Part shown: positions 10,901 through 20,870 of the stretch, one piece after another
Numbering within the stretch: position 1 is the stretch's first letter
Layout: every line of letters begins with the position of its first letter
DNA from: Loripinus fragilis
Lineage: Eukaryota; Mollusca; Bivalvia; Lucinida; Lucinidae
Direction of reading: 5' to 3'
DNA: 64,000 nt
NCBI GenBank assembly: GCA_964019695.1
Contig: OZ026515.1
Location: forward strand, 139,063,549-139,127,548
Position numbers and translations under genes: made by a program
Notes under the pieces: generated by a model
Told to the model about the DNA's origin: nothing
Databases searched by the model: none
The model's input: only the letters and a program-made list of their open reading frames with translations

Positions 10901-13893
10901 TGATCAGCAGAAGAAGGCTTTTCGACCATTCATTTAGATTTATAAACTAAATTACCATAAAATAGTGACTCGGATATGCCTTGTAAGATGTGTAGAAAAT
11001 TCGGAACCAGTGCTCATTGATAGTATGATAAGGAAAGAGTAAGCTAAAACCAAGATTTAGAGAAAGAGAAATTATGATCTAAAAAAAATATTTGTTCTAC
11101 CAACCAATATATTTTATACGGTTGGTCGTACACAGCCTATCAATCCATCAGTCTATTAATTAGCGTTTGTGTTGAAAACCTGGGATTCGGTTGAAATCTT
11201 ATTTCTTCCAACATTTGTCAATGGATTGTTTTCTCAATAACTTTGTTTGTTTCAGCTCTTGATGGAATGACAGAACCGTGCAAACTTAAGGGTGTAACTG
11301 AACCTGTGTGTGCAGCGATGCCTACCCCAGGACTAGAGAAGGTAATAGTGACCAGGGCAAGAGATTTCAGTCTTTCTCAAATGAGCAAAACATATACTAG
11401 AGGACTTTGGAAACGCATCACCATATTTTACATTTTTCTTGCAACTGTATATGCGATTGAAAAGTTACTCGCAGGTTTTAATGTGCAACCCAGATTTGGT
11501 ATGAATCGGTAGTTAATTTGACTGCACAATCACGTGACGCTGCTGATGACGTCACATGGGTACATACAGCATCCAGCAACTTTCTGCACAGTCAGATGAA
11601 GCTTTTTGATTATGTTTGTGTTTAAACTGTGGCGTGTATGATACCATATCACCAAAAGAGTTTATAACCATTTTCTAATTAAAAGTAATTGATAAATTCA
11701 ATATTTCAAAAATAAACGTCAAACTTGAACACCAATTTACAGCTCCTTTTTTAGAAACATCTCCATAAGTTACCTTTATGCACGCTTTCATTACTGATAT
11801 TGACAACATACACTGACAATCATGCGGGAAAGACGTTTTGATGTAAATCGTGGCTAGAGATATGCTGTGATGTGATCGAGAACTTATTAAAAATTTATGA
11901 TAACGTCTTTTGCACAATACAAAAGACACGTGATACAAGCCTTATGTATGCATAATCTGTCATTTGAGTATAGCATAAGCCATTTCCAACAAAACCTAAC
12001 GTAAACAAATCGAAACTTTGAAAGGCCCAAGATGTTGAATTTTATTACTAGACTATAGTAATCAGGGTGGGTGGGGTATGTCGGCATCTTTAAAGGGGTA
12101 TAGATTTGAACATATCTAACTGTAAATTCATTTCGAATCGTTCAATGAGTAATGTGCAATCGTGAAAGAAACCCAGGATGCAAATCTGTTGAGTCAGGAA
12201 TCAAAACTAACGCATGTAAACTTGCAGCTGAATCGGTGTCCTTCAAAATCGACCACCCCTGTCTTGAAACGGATACTTTTTCAATACCTTTTAGTAAATT
12301 TACAACCATGAATTTTCTAGGACACACTACAAGCTGGTCAGACTATGATATGCAATAACAATGATCTCGCTGACATTCTCAGGGTTTGTGCAGTAAAGGA
12401 TTTAATCAGGGTGATGCGTTTTCAAAGTCCTTAAGTATATTTTAAACTGATACACCCATGCTAACATATCCAGTGGAACTAAAGGTCTGACCTTTGGTCT
12501 GTATCAATATTTTATGGCCCATATTTTGAATTTATCCCACTATTACTAGAAAGCATGTTCATTTTGTATATGTAACTTTCTACAAATTATTACTTTGGGG
12601 AGCACATGATCGGCACTGAGTTAATTTGGAAAAAAAATGACAATCTTATAAATATATTGTCCTAATGATCATGAATTTTCGAATCAGTTTGATATAAGCT
12701 ATGGCTGGCAGTTAGGCATGTAAATACTAGCTTTGTTTGTTACTCACTTTGTTGCCATTTAAAATAAATACTGGACAAGTCCATCCATTTTGCATCAATA
12801 TGCATGAAAATATTTATTAGTTCAAGAAGAATTGTTCCTGTGTGGAGTCGGTAAAACTTATCCCAGTGCATCAGGAATATTGCCTTCTGAGGGAAATCAG
12901 AATACCACTTAAGCAGGTGTTAGGGGGCGTGAGAATTGTTGCACTTTCCATTAGTTCTCATGAACAGACTCAATAAAACCGAGTCCGCTGTTTTCTTATA
13001 TTGTAGTTTCTCATTATTTCTTGAGGATTCGTTTTCCAGATTATTATTGGTTATTGTTTATAGTATTGTTGATCGTAACAGCTATGTTTTTTCTGTGTGG
13101 AGTTGCTTTATCTCCTTGTTATATCTTGATTTATATGTTTTAGGAGATGATGCATTGATAAGTTAGGGGTCTTTCATGCAAACCAAATATCTATGTGTCT
13201 TGATCCACATCTGAATTAAGGGTGAGGTTGGCGCCGTTAAACCGGCTAAGCCCTCCAGTAAAATATTTTACTGACCGTTCCAAGGCGGTACTTCTTTTGT
13301 GGATCTTTTATGTTTTTGTTCTGTCTTGTGTTTGCTATGTTTTGTGCGCGTCTGTTTATATGTGCTTTGTGGTCACCTGCTGGGAAAGGGCTGACCTCTT
13401 GGCCATCGTTTGTGGTGTCTTCTGTGAGTTTGTCACTTTCCCATTGGTATCCTGGGTCAGGTGTGGTACTTGATTGTATCGATTCCTGATCTTTGCACCA
13501 TTAATTACTTTTGGTAAAACTTCTCCCCATGCATCGATATAGTGTTGATATCTTTTTCATATTCTGGTCCTTTGGGAATTTTGGGTTCTGGCAGAAAGCA
13601 AAATACCGCTTAAGCCAGTGCTGGGGAGCGTGAGAATTGTTGCACTTTCCATTAGTTCTAATGAACAGACTCAATTAAACCGAGCCTGCTGTTTTCTAAT
13701 ATTGTAGGTTTTCACTTTTTCTTAAGGATCCGTTTTTCCAGATTATATAAGATTAAAAGGAACACTGAGACAATTGACGATTTCAATAATTTCCAATTGA
13801 TTGTTGTATTATTATTTTCAGGTGTATGACGAAATGATGGTTAGATATCAGAAACTTGAGGAACAGATTGAGCGAAAGTACCAGAAACAATAA
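4838..13893 (+). CDS. XYLB: Xylulose kinase, C-terminal 133 codons in five exons (5' part outside window)
   Basis: Xylulose kinase is an FGGY-family cytosolic sugar kinase that phosphorylates D-xylulose to xylulose 5-phosphate, linking the glucuronate-xylulose route to the pentose phosphate pathway. The spliced reading runs VDSFPPEVEVRAVLESQLLA, then KIIATGGASANKTILQ, then MADIFRTPVYVIDV, then SAALGGCYRAKLA, then AAMPTPGLEKVYDEMMVRYQ and ends EEQIERKYQKQ-stop. This follows the C-terminal end of animal XYLB in order: the EVEVRA helix, the ATGGAS motif of the FGGY C-terminal ATP-binding lobe, the PVYVID strand, the SA-GxxYRA motif and the C-terminal KLEEQI helix. All five exons have AG/GT boundaries and the phases (0, 1, 0, 1, 0) join without a break. 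Animal XYLB is about 530 residues, so roughly three quarters lies upstream. One intron holds an amplified partial-exon array (8466-9864). Identification is from recalled family motifs, not a search. Confidence 0.93.
5268..5556 (+). repeat. rep-A copy in XYLB intron
   Basis: It contains GACTATCTGTGAGTC, TTCTTTGTTTCATCATAG, an AGCTAAACAATTGTTTGTG-like block, a (GA)n run at 5408-5430, AGCTGGTTGTTTCAC and the terminal TCATACTCACTTAC. It lacks the middle GGCGGTGGTTCTG block, so it has an internal deletion. It is on the gene's own strand. Confidence 0.8.
5636..5818. repeat. Foldback repeat with third half-copy
   Basis: CACATAGTGACAAACGTCTC and GTTGGGTTATGGATCTGG are followed, after about 8 bp, by their near-exact reverse complements (arms of about 53 bp, 5636-5755). 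A third copy in the second orientation, around GACGTTTGTCACTATGTG, runs to about 5818. It lies in an XYLB intron directly downstream of the rep-A copy. An open frame crossing it has no coding meaning. Confidence 0.8.
5819..7028. other. XYLB intron, no recognised feature
   Basis: AT-rich intronic sequence. Two short stretches around 6330-6345 and 6510-6525 share AGATCTATGGG, and the 101-codon frame 6340-6645 covers both, but no family motif or splice arrangement supports a gene. A hairpin-like GGCCAGACTGAAC / GGCTGGTCTCC pair lies at 6845-6880. Confidence 0.6.
7029..7087 (+). CDS. XYLB: XYLB exon b (ATGGAS motif)
   Basis: The acceptor is TATTGTAG before 7029 and the donor is GTGAGA at 7088. 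Two bases complete a glycine codon, then come 19 codons reading PDAKIIATGGASANKTILQ. The ATGGAS sequence is the signature of the C-terminal nucleotide-binding lobe of FGGY kinases. The exon ends in phase 0, as the 9865 exon requires. Confidence 0.93.
7088..8465. other. XYLB intron, left part
   Basis: I see no gene here. At 7440-7570 there is an inverted pair: a word around GAACCAGACTACC and a later GGTAGGAACAG-like complement, probably an old small element. The rest is unrecognised AT-rich sequence. Confidence 0.5.
8466..8777 (+). repeat. Degenerate partial copies of XYLB exon c, older block (3 units)
   Basis: Three head-to-tail units are aligned on the GATGGCTGACATATTCCG word at about 8502, 8601 and 8696 (spacing 99 and 95). 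Each contains a diverged version of the first 20 codons of the exon at 9865 plus the intron tail before it (TTGTAG-like, mostly damaged). They differ from the intact exon at many sites, for example the middle unit reads TAG in place of the ACT codon. This open stretch reads through as a 109-codon frame by chance. Confidence 0.9.
8778..9369. mobile_element. 588-bp TA-flanked non-autonomous element splitting the exon-copy array
   Basis: The left terminus at 8780 reads TACTGACGGACTTTAAAAAC and the right terminus, reverse-complemented from 9367, reads TACTGATGGACTTTAATTAC. TA flanks both sides (8778-8779, 9368-9369). Removing 8780-9367 plus one TA restores the normal distance between array units: 687 bp between neighbouring GATGG words equals 97 plus 590. 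TA target duplication and these ends fit a Tc1/mariner-type MITE. No transposase frame is visible. Confidence 0.9.
9368..9864 (+). repeat. 97-bp tandem array of truncated XYLB exon c with its splice acceptor (5 units)
   Basis: Five units precede the intact exon, in exact 97-bp register: the A of CGATGG falls at 9383, 9480, 9577, 9674 and 9771, and at 9868 in the real exon. Each unit is 37 nt of intron end (ACTGACTGTATAC, ATTCGTATATATTT, GCTGTAG or ATTGTAG) plus 60 nt identical to the exon start, encoding MADIFRTPVYVIDV and DSAA. Each then runs into CAC TGA instead of continuing to the LGGCYRAKL part. Every unit therefore has an intact acceptor but no normal donor, and a stop right after the exon piece. 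Units are nearly identical to each other and to the real exon, so amplification or homogenisation is recent. Confidence 0.95.
9865..9952 (+). CDS. XYLB: XYLB exon c (intact copy of the amplified exon)
   Basis: The acceptor is ATTGTAG and the donor GTAATA at 9953. It gives 29 codons plus one base, reading AMADIFRTPVYVIDVPNSAA then LGGCYRAKL. Only this copy has the 3' third that completes the SA-GxxYRA motif of xylulokinase. It differs from the upstream units at one codon (AAC here, GAC in the repeats). Phase 0 in, phase 1 out. Confidence 0.93.
9968..10266 (-). repeat. rep-A copy in XYLB intron, antisense
   Basis: Begins 16 bp after the exon donor. GTAAGTGAATATGACCAGG at the left and the AACCAGCTCTCTCTTCCCC block are the reverse complements of rep-A blocks. 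The 73-codon frame 9960-10181 is this repeat read on the wrong strand. From 10267 to 11255 I see only unrecognised intronic DNA. Confidence 0.8.
11256..11341 (+). CDS. XYLB: XYLB exon d
   Basis: The acceptor is a good TTTGTTTCAG and the donor GTAATA at 11342. Two bases complete the split codon from exon c, then 28 codons read LDGMTEPCKLKGVTEPVC and AAMPTPGLEK. The family usually has a variable linker followed by a P-x-P-x-x-G-type turn here, which fits. Ends in phase 0. Confidence 0.88.
11342..12904. other. XYLB intron, no recognised feature
   Basis: No gene seen. Overlapping open frames on both strands at 12142-12358 look like chance: there is no known motif and no splice logic. AT-rich throughout. 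Confidence 0.55.
12905..13512 (+). repeat. rep-B, fullest copy
   Basis: In order: TGAGAATTGTTGCACTTTCC, CATGAACAGACTCAATAAAA, GAGATGATGCATTGATAAG, CTTTCATGCAAACCAAATA, TATTTTACTGACCGTTCCAA, GGCGGTACTTCTTTTG, GTCACCTGCTGGGAAAGG, GTCACTTTCCCATTGGTATC and GATTGTATCGATTCCTGATC. The same order recurs in pieces at 2797/4195, 13600, 14015, 32770 and 40160 (+) and at 47915 (-). The block order parallels rep-A (a GATGATGCATTG word, a GGCGGT word, a final CCTGATC word), so A and B look like two subfamilies of one element. Confidence 0.8.
13600..13745 (+). repeat. rep-B, 5' fragment
   Basis: A second copy of the rep-B start, GAGAATTGTTGCACTTTCC through CTGTTTTCTAATATTG and GATCCGTTTTTCCAG. It ends 75 bp before the last XYLB exon. 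About 90% identical by eye to 12920-13045. Confidence 0.8.
13822..13893 (+). CDS. XYLB: XYLB exon e (terminal exon)
   Basis: The acceptor is ATTATTTTCAG before 13822; 23 codons then TAA. It encodes VYDEMMVRYQKLEEQ and IERKYQKQ, the C-terminal helix of xylulokinase (human counterpart has VYEALL and KLEQ at this place). Entry is in phase 0, as exon d requires. No AATAAA lies close downstream; an ATTAAA is at about 14291, so the 3' end is not resolved. Confidence 0.9.
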   Translation: MYDEMMVRYQKLEEQIERKYQKQ

Positions 13894-14014
13894 AGGATAT
13901 TTTCTAGCTTACAGGATAAGGAACCAGCTTAAATCAGAAAAGACAATTCATGTACACACTCTGACAAGAGCATTACCTACATTCAGACACAAAAAATGAA
14001 TAGAAGCAGGTTTT

Positions 14015-14290
14015 GGTCCTCCAGTGGGATGTTTACTGACCGTTCCAGGGCGGTGCTTCTTTTATGGTTCTTTTATGTTTTTGTTCTGTTTTGTGTTTGC
14101 TATGTTTTTGTGCGCGTCTGTTTATATGTGCTTTGTAGTCAACTGCTGGGAAAGGGCTGACCTCCTGGCTCTCGTTTGTGGTGTCTAAATGTGAGTTTGT
14201 CACTTTCCCATTGGTATTCTGGGTCAGGTGTGGCATTTGATTGTATCGATTCCTGATCTTTGCACTCTTACTTACATTCATATCTACTGG
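14015..14290 (+). repeat. rep-B, 3' fragment
   Basis: TACTGACCGTTCCAGGGCGG, then CTGCTGGGAAAGGGCTGACC, GTCACTTTCCCATTGGTATT and GATTGTATCGATTCCTGATC. It begins about 120 bp after the XYLB stop, so the terminal exon sits between two rep-B pieces and any normal 3' UTR is likely to contain rep-B sequence. Confidence 0.8.
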
Positions 14291-14516
14291 ATTAAAGTGC
14301 ATGCAAATTTAACCCCTTGCCTGCTGTTGTCGTCTGTTGATAACCTTTGCAAAAGGTTGGACACAAATCAGGGGCCACCAAAAGTTATGCCTGTAGTAGG
14401 TAATGAGTTAAAGTAGGACTTTTTGAATATTGCGACACATAACTACATATTGACAGACCTGTATGCTTCACTGATTTATTTCCTTATCAACTGCCACTTT
14501 AAGCCATTTATGTGTA

Positions 14517-14946
14517 ATATATATTTCCCATCCTTATCAATTGGACGAGTCCATTTCCAATTTTAGGGCTGTTGGGTGGTATTTTTCATTTTTATTCATA
14601 TTTAAAAAGAAGCTTCAGTTTGGTTTGCAAACAGTGGAGAACCTGACCAGATGCTGTGTTTTGATGCATCTGGTCTGGTTCTGCACAGTTTGCCGATGTC
14701 CCATAAAAGGCCGCTAGGCTTATATGGGTTAACCCACTTCATTCTGGCATCTTTTTTCAAGGGCATATTGGCTAACAGTGCAGATCCATATAAGACATGC
14801 TGAAAGTGGTGTATGATAGGGGTTTTTCACTGTTTGCTTTGAGGATGGCCCATTAGAATTTTGATTAAATGAAAATAACAATCCAAAATGGAAATGGACC
14901 CCTCCAATTGATATGGATGGAAGACCATCCACCTGGAATGGGTTAA
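14517..14946. repeat. rep-C foldback, two inverted copies
   Basis: The left half runs TATCAATTGGACGAGTCCAT, then a GTATTTTTCATTTTTATTC block, GCAAACAGTGGAGAACC and GTTTGCCGATGTCCC. The right half is a diverged reverse complement of the same (GGACCCCTCCAATTGATAT near 14900, CACTGTTTGC near 14829). Single copies of the left half occur at 46480-46700 and 56765-56972. The centre also contains a CCAGATGC / GCATCTGG hairpin. Confidence 0.75.
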
Positions 14947-14995
14947 ATGTTTGTACGACCATGGACTTTAATCTAGCATATAAAGATAGCATATC

Positions 14996-15325
14996 ATGGG
15001 CGGAACCAGAGAGGGGCAGGGGGTGCAGACCCCACTGGAAAATAAATAAAAAAAAGATTATATAGCAATACTGGTCCGGATCTCCTGGAAAATTACAAAG
15101 CTACCAAGCCAGTTATCCATGTCGGGCCATCATCGGTCCGCCAACAAAACGCCATTTAAATGGCGTTTCGCTAGAGGGCTGATAATGACCCCCCTTATAG
15201 TGCTATTTGGATCCTTTCTCTTATCCTCTTACCCTTATACACTAAAAAAATACACAAAAACAACATTTTAAGAGAGTTGAGTTTGACCTCCTCTGACAAA
15301 ACTTTCTGGATCCGCACGTGCATAT
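14996..15325 (+). repeat. rep-P copy 1 (palindrome-centred small element)
   Basis: Shared blocks with 35215-35510: a GCAATACTGGTCCGG word, GGGCCATCATCGG, a palindrome around GCCATTTAAATGGC, and a right end CTCTGACAAAAC then CTGGATCCGCACGTGCA. The left end GCGGAACCAGAGAGGGG is a partial inverted match to the right end. No coding capacity. The palindrome here (about 15124-15190) is more decayed than in copy 2. Confidence 0.8.
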
Positions 15326-15639
15326 AAAATTGTTAATAGAGTCACACATCAAGTAACCATGTACTACAGGTCTGCAACTAGGTTAAGATTAAAACCCAAC
15401 TGCTCAAGTCCAGTGAACAGCTTGACCTGTGTAAGTATAAATGTAACAGTTTTAGCCTATATGGACTTGCATTACTCAGCAAGCATAGCTACTTTGAAGA
15501 AAGGGAACGTCAAGTCGTTTATTATAGTGTGTGTATGAGCATTAGATCTGTACTTTTTTATGACTCATTTATAGGAATATTCTACGCATTTTATGGATCA
15601 ATGTTATATATAATATAGTATATATATCAAGAAATGGGA

Positions 15640-15935
15640 GAGAAAAACAACAAATAAATGTAAATCAAGAAATGAGAATAAAGTACAAATACTATCCACT
15701 GTTATTGTTTATAGTATCGTTGATTCAAGTGTGACAGTCAAATAAGCAAATTAGCAATACAGCGAGAGGATTGCAAAACTAGAAATGTCACAAGAAATAC
15801 ATTACAAAATAAGAACCTTACACAAAACACCCACTCACAATGGGATCAGGAACAATACATCAATGTGGTATGTGCGACCAGCAAAGACTCAGACTCATAG
15901 TCTGATCAGAGCCTTTGCTAGTCGCTTGGATATTC
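15640..15935 (-). repeat. Decayed rep-A fragment and adjacent hairpin
   Basis: GATTGCAAAACTAGAA and CCCACTCACAATGGGA are weak matches to the - strand of rep-A (compare 33520-33605). At 15887-15935, GCGACCAGCAAAGACTCAGA and a CTGATCAGAGCCTTTGCTAG complement form a hairpin of about 23-bp arms. From 15936 to 17260 I see nothing else recognisable. Confidence 0.5.
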
Positions 15936-17261
15936 TATGAGTGTTAAGCTACTTACCGAACACCATTTCGAATTTCTAAGCTCAAAGGATGCTGCAAAGG
16001 CCCGTCTGAGTCTAATCATGCCAAAGTGCCACATTATTGGTAATCACATGACACGACTGATATATTGTTCAGCTCCCATGGAGGTATCCTAATGTATGCA
16101 ATATATCACCACAGGGAAACAATCAGATTAACTTACTGTGATAGAAAAAGAAAAGTGCTCTACAATCGCAGACAGCCAGAGCTAAAGAAATCTCCTATTT
16201 GAACCAAGCATCATGCACCACCCCAACGATGAAAGTTTAAGGCCAGGGTCATAATTCAGTCTAAGAGTTAACTTTTATTTACTAGTTTCTCTATGTCTTT
16301 TCTTTTTGGTGCCATAGCTTGGTTTGACAGCGGTCATCATGCTATTTCTTTGTCATATTCGTGTGTATTAATCTTTTTTCTTCTGATTGATTTTTCCCAA
16401 ATATATTGAGGCAATATGTATTGTAGAGTTCATTTAGTGTTTAAGGGGTCGCAGGTGAAAATGTATAAACTATGATAAACTTATGCCCCTAACGATAGTA
16501 ATATCTTAGCAAACAGTACAGACCCTTATACCAGATACCTATTTAGTTACATCCAGAATATAGACTATGTATATAGACTCTGTGTGCACAGATATAGTCA
16601 GGTGCAATACGTATTGGTGAAATGGTGGCCATCTTGCATTTTGTATAGTTCAATTATAGAGTTTTAACTGACAAAATATGACAAACTCTACTGAGCAAAA
16701 GTAGAAACATTACACATAATTAATAAGTAATATCTCCGCCAATACCAATCCTATGTAAAAACAAATCATATCAAAATAATGGGTGTTCAATTTTCAGTAG
16801 ATATGTGTAATTTAAACACAGCTTCAATATCGTGTGTTTGACTGGTAGCGATGAGAATGAGTAAGTGGTGAAAACAAAAAATCACACATCAAAAATCATT
16901 TGTTCCGATTCTTGTTTTATCGTCTGGTATGAGTGTAGCGCTTGAATCGCTTACGTCAATGCGTAAGTGTAAATGCTATGGGCAATAACGCGAGAGCAAC
17001 AAAACATCTTTGCCTCATGTATTACTCTTGATACAGCGGCGACCTGCAAAACGCCTTCTTATGACCATTTTTATGTACACGTAGGATTAGTACAGTACAC
17101 TTCACGGACGTTATTAGTTGAATTTCGCTGTTCTGACTAGAAAGACTCCCGAATAGTGTTTTTTTCATATAAAAAAATATCGTAATGATAATCTTCTAGA
17201 CCTAAAATGCAGTTTGGCGTTTTTTCAACTTTATTTATGAACGCCTGGCCAAGTTTGCGGT

Positions 17262-17315
17262 TTATGACTGTGGTATTTCCTGATCATACGCACTTACTTT
17301 TTTTGAAACTGTTTT
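17262..17315 (+). repeat. rep-A 3' tail
   Basis: Only the last block of rep-A is present: TGGTATTTCCTGATCATACG then CACTTACTTTTTTT. A similar antisense scrap (ATTATGACCAGAAAATACCA) is at 17648-17672. Between and beyond, to 18015, no gene is visible. Confidence 0.65.
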
Positions 17316-18015
17316 GCATGATTGTTTTGTCAGACGTGTGGCCTTTATAAACGCATACGTTTTGAATTAATGAGTTTGCGTTAAATGGGTTTTAATCTTT
17401 TTAAAAAATGTAAAGTTTATATTTTTATTCAGTATTTTAACCAGAACAAACATAAAATGGCAACGGTCCTACCTTATTACTTCGCCTAGTGTCTTTCAAG
17501 TCGAATTAATTACAGTATTTATCTTGGAACTGTTTAATATCGGCTCTAAATATATCCAAGGGGAATATCATTCCAAATCCTCTAATTTCTCTGATCAAAT
17601 CACAGTCACTATTTATAACAAGGTGTCCTTAAGTATAAAAGCAAGGGATTATGACCAGAAAATACCACAATAAGGTATATCGAAATATTTCTCAAGTGGT
17701 TGAGAAGGCCAAGTAATGGATTGTAAATTGTTAGTTACTCTGTACTCATGCAATACCTTAGATCGATGCACTAGGGCATTATCATCCTGAAAAAAGTACA
17801 AATCACCAGGAAAATGTCTAACTAAAACTGGCCAAATCTTTTCTTTAAATATTTCTTTATATATTTTTCAGAGTCGATATTGCCTGTTACTTTATCTAGA
17901 GTTCCCATACCATACTAACAAATGCAACCCCAGATCATTACGTGGAACTTGCGATTGGCCTTTGATAGCGCCAAGTACAGCCTGTACCCTTCTCCCCGTT
18001 TTCGATAAATGTATA

Positions 18016-18947
18016 TATACTGAACAAAAGTGAAAACGCTACACTACAATAGTTTATGTTTTGTCAGAAAGTATTGGACAAAACGTATTTTCTAAGCTTA
18101 ATAATGTTTCCCAGGCATCCAGCAAAAGATTCGCTGAAAGTCCACCAATTTGTCTCTTTTGATGTCTGAGTTATGTTCCTTTTTGTGTATAAAGCTTTAT
18201 GTACTGAATTTTGCAATTACGCATGCGCAAAAAAGATTGTAATGCTTATCAGAATCGGTCATAATTATGTTGCATAAAAACAGAAGAACACTGTCTAGTC
18301 ACTTGAAACAAGGTCAGAAATCAATTTTAAATTTATCAAAGTTGTGAAAAATTGTAAATTGTCTCCCTTTGACAATAACAAATAGGGATTATTAAATGTT
18401 TGGTAATCTTCGATTTATCACGATTTTCGATAAGTTTCTTTTGCCAAATCAGGGAGACCTATCGGCAAACTGTTTCTGCCATTTCTCGACTAGTAGTGTC
18501 CTCAGACTAAGATGCAACAACACATTGATTTTCCGATGGAGATTTCAGTTTTAAAATTTTAAGCTTGTGAATTTTATGAGAAAACGGCTTCTTAAGATTG
18601 CTTTTTCTGAACGATCAAACACACTTGTGATAATTCCTTCACATTTCTGGTCCTCACATGTCTAGACTACCATTTCGTGCAGTCGGATCTGGTTGGTAGT
18701 GGATTTCTGAAGGTTTTAACCGTGTGAGATTTCTGTTCAAATTGGCAACCTGAAAAATTGGACCCCTGTCACATTAAAATGACTTTAATGTGTTTCCTCG
18801 TGCCAATATTTGCAAAACTTTTACTGTTATGCATAAGCAAGTCATTGAATATTTAGATACTCATTTTATTTGCTTTACTGGTTTGCAACGTTATGTATAT
18901 AAATGGCAAACAATCCAGGTGTAACGTTTTCACTTTTGTTCAGTATA
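18016..18947. mobile_element. 928-bp TA-flanked non-autonomous element
   Basis: The left end at 18018 reads TACTGAACAAAAGTGAAAAC and the right end, reverse-complemented from 18945, reads the same through that stretch, then differs at one base. TA flanks on both sides (18016-18017 and 18946-18947). TIRs are about 27 bp. No transposase frame visible. The ends resemble those of the element at 8780 (TACTGA then AAAACG), suggesting related Tc1/mariner-type families. Confidence 0.88.
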
Positions 18948-18949
18948 TA

Positions 18950-19910
18950 TACGAGGGGTGATCACAAAGTTCGCGGAACATAGTTGCCATTTCTACATCG
19001 TTTGATCAATAGAGCTGAAATTTAATCACAGCATACTGCAACACATATGCAGTTGATCGGTTACAACATGCTTGATGATAGTCGTCTATGTGCATTACAG
19101 TTGTCGTCAAGCCAACGCTGTATAGCGCGAACCGGCCCATTTTACATTGCATTTTGACGTTTTACTACACAACCAATTAAATTTCAACGTTTTGTAAAAT
19201 TTTGTTATGCTGTGATAGCCCGTATTGCTTTCCATGCATACTTAACGACATATTTACTCCTCTTCTATGCAAACTTTTGAAAATTTATATCTAACAGATG
19301 ATGATCTAAATCGAAACCAATAACAGTGCTCTGTCAAAAGGCAAAGCATTCAACTTCTATGAACCTATTTTGGCCTGCCAATTCTTTAAAATAAACTATA
19401 TATTTACTCACTTTGTAAAACACTCTTTTTAGGACAGTAGATCTAACATTGATAGTTAAGCCTGATATTATAATTATTGTGATGAACACTGACAAGAAAG
19501 TAAGTTTTATTATTTAAAATTTACAAAAAATCGAAAAATTGACGCATTTTAGGCCTGCCCTTCGGATTGAAACCTATTAATTTGAATACATAGCGCAGCG
19601 GAATAACATAAAAACCTCATTATGTTCAAAGAACGACGGAACATTACTTTCCGTTAAAAATACCAATCAATTCAAACGCAACTACGAGTTTAGCCCCAAG
19701 AAGCAACCCATGGGTATATACGGGCCGGTTCCAGCGAAATGACGTCACAGCGGCGCCATCTTGCTCATACGTCTGACGTCACATTTTCTACTTTCGAATT
19801 CAGTCAACTTGCTATGAATGGTTGTTTATATCTATGAATTTTCATTGCAATCGATGAAAGCAATGCGATTTAATAGCAATTTTTCGCGAACTTTCTGATC
19901 ACCCCTCGTA
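18950..19910. mobile_element. 957-bp mariner-type non-autonomous element
   Basis: The left end at 18952 reads CGAGGGGTGATCACAAAGTT and the right end, reverse-complemented from 19908, reads CGAGGGGTGATCAGAAAGTT. TA on both sides. A TIR beginning CGAGGGG-TGATCA is characteristic of mariner elements. There is no intact transposase. It starts 6 bp after the previous element ends, so the two share one TATATA tract. Confidence 0.88.
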
Positions 19911-20267
19911 TTATTGTTTCCTAAAATAATAGGACTTTCATCGGAGAAAATAACTGTATCCCAGGCATCTACACCATGACAGCCTCTTTTTTCTGTTGAC
20001 AACCAAAATCACGACACGCTTCCTTGACACTCTTCTGTTAAATCCATGTTTGTTTAAATGATATTTTACAGTTCGTTTAGATACTCTACTGTCCCTGGCA
20101 TCAGTGCATAATGAGGTTATATCACATAATGAATATCTTTGGTTGACTTTTACCAGCCTTATATACTTGCGGTAATCTCGGTCTGCCTGTCACTTCTTGC
20201 CTTGTTTTCTACAGATCCACTTTGTAAAAATCTTTTGATAAATAGAGGATCTTACATGAGTGCTCAT
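19911..20267. other. No gene seen
   Basis: Unrecognised AT-rich DNA. The 119-codon frame that begins at 20139 enters the rep-H palindrome and has no supporting motif. A GATCTTACATGAGTGCTCAT word at 20248-20267 is the reverse complement of the monomer tandemly repeated at 50388-50572, next to another rep-H copy. Confidence 0.5.
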
Positions 20268-20563
20268 GTTTTATTAAATTTATTAAACGAGTTGGGAAAA
20301 AGAGATAAAATGCGAGGCTTGTCGAGCATTTTATCTCTTTTTCGCAACGAGTTTATTAAAGTCAACAATACGAGAGCACGATTGTTAGATTCTATTTATC
20401 ATCTGATAAAATCTCATTTCTGCCGTAAAAACGTTATAATTTTGTCATTATGTACGCAACGTTGTTATAGACGTCATAGCGTTTCCCAAGATCGATAAAC
20501 CACTAGTGGTTTACAGATTTTATTGCATGGCGTTATTTTACTCACAGACGCGACGTCATATGA
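20268..20563 (+). repeat. rep-H palindromic element, copy 2
   Basis: The hairpin arms are AAATTTATTAAACGAGTTG plus AGAGATAAAATGC and their complements (about 20270-20362). Then comes ACGTCATAGCGTTTCCC, an exact palindrome AAACCACTAGTGGTTT at about 20498, and the far end GACGTCATATGATAA. Confidence 0.8.
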
Positions 20564-20870
20564 TAATATTGGAAACTGTCATATAAGGTAGCTATAAATG
20601 GGTAAAGAGATCAAACTTCAAATTATTTTATTTTTTTTATTTCCCAACTAGTTTGGGTTAACAACGTTTCTCAAGGGACATATGTAAACAAAGGAGTTAA
20701 ATGACATCAGCATATCATGACGTTATGGTAACGACGTCAAAAGTTAGAAATGACGTTGGCGTAAAAATATGATAGTTCCACAGTTATAAGCATGCTTTAG
20801 GGAAAAACAGGATCTTTAAAGATACAAAATTACAGGTGAACGTGCAATTTAAAAGATATATACTCAACTA

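Noticed and set aside
12142..12358. Opposed overlapping frames of 61 and 68 codons
   Set aside because: Both strands open over the same stretch by chance; it lies in an XYLB intron and has no acceptor/donor arrangement.
20139..20498. A 119-codon + strand frame
   Set aside because: It runs through the rep-H hairpin, and homologous copies do not keep the frame.
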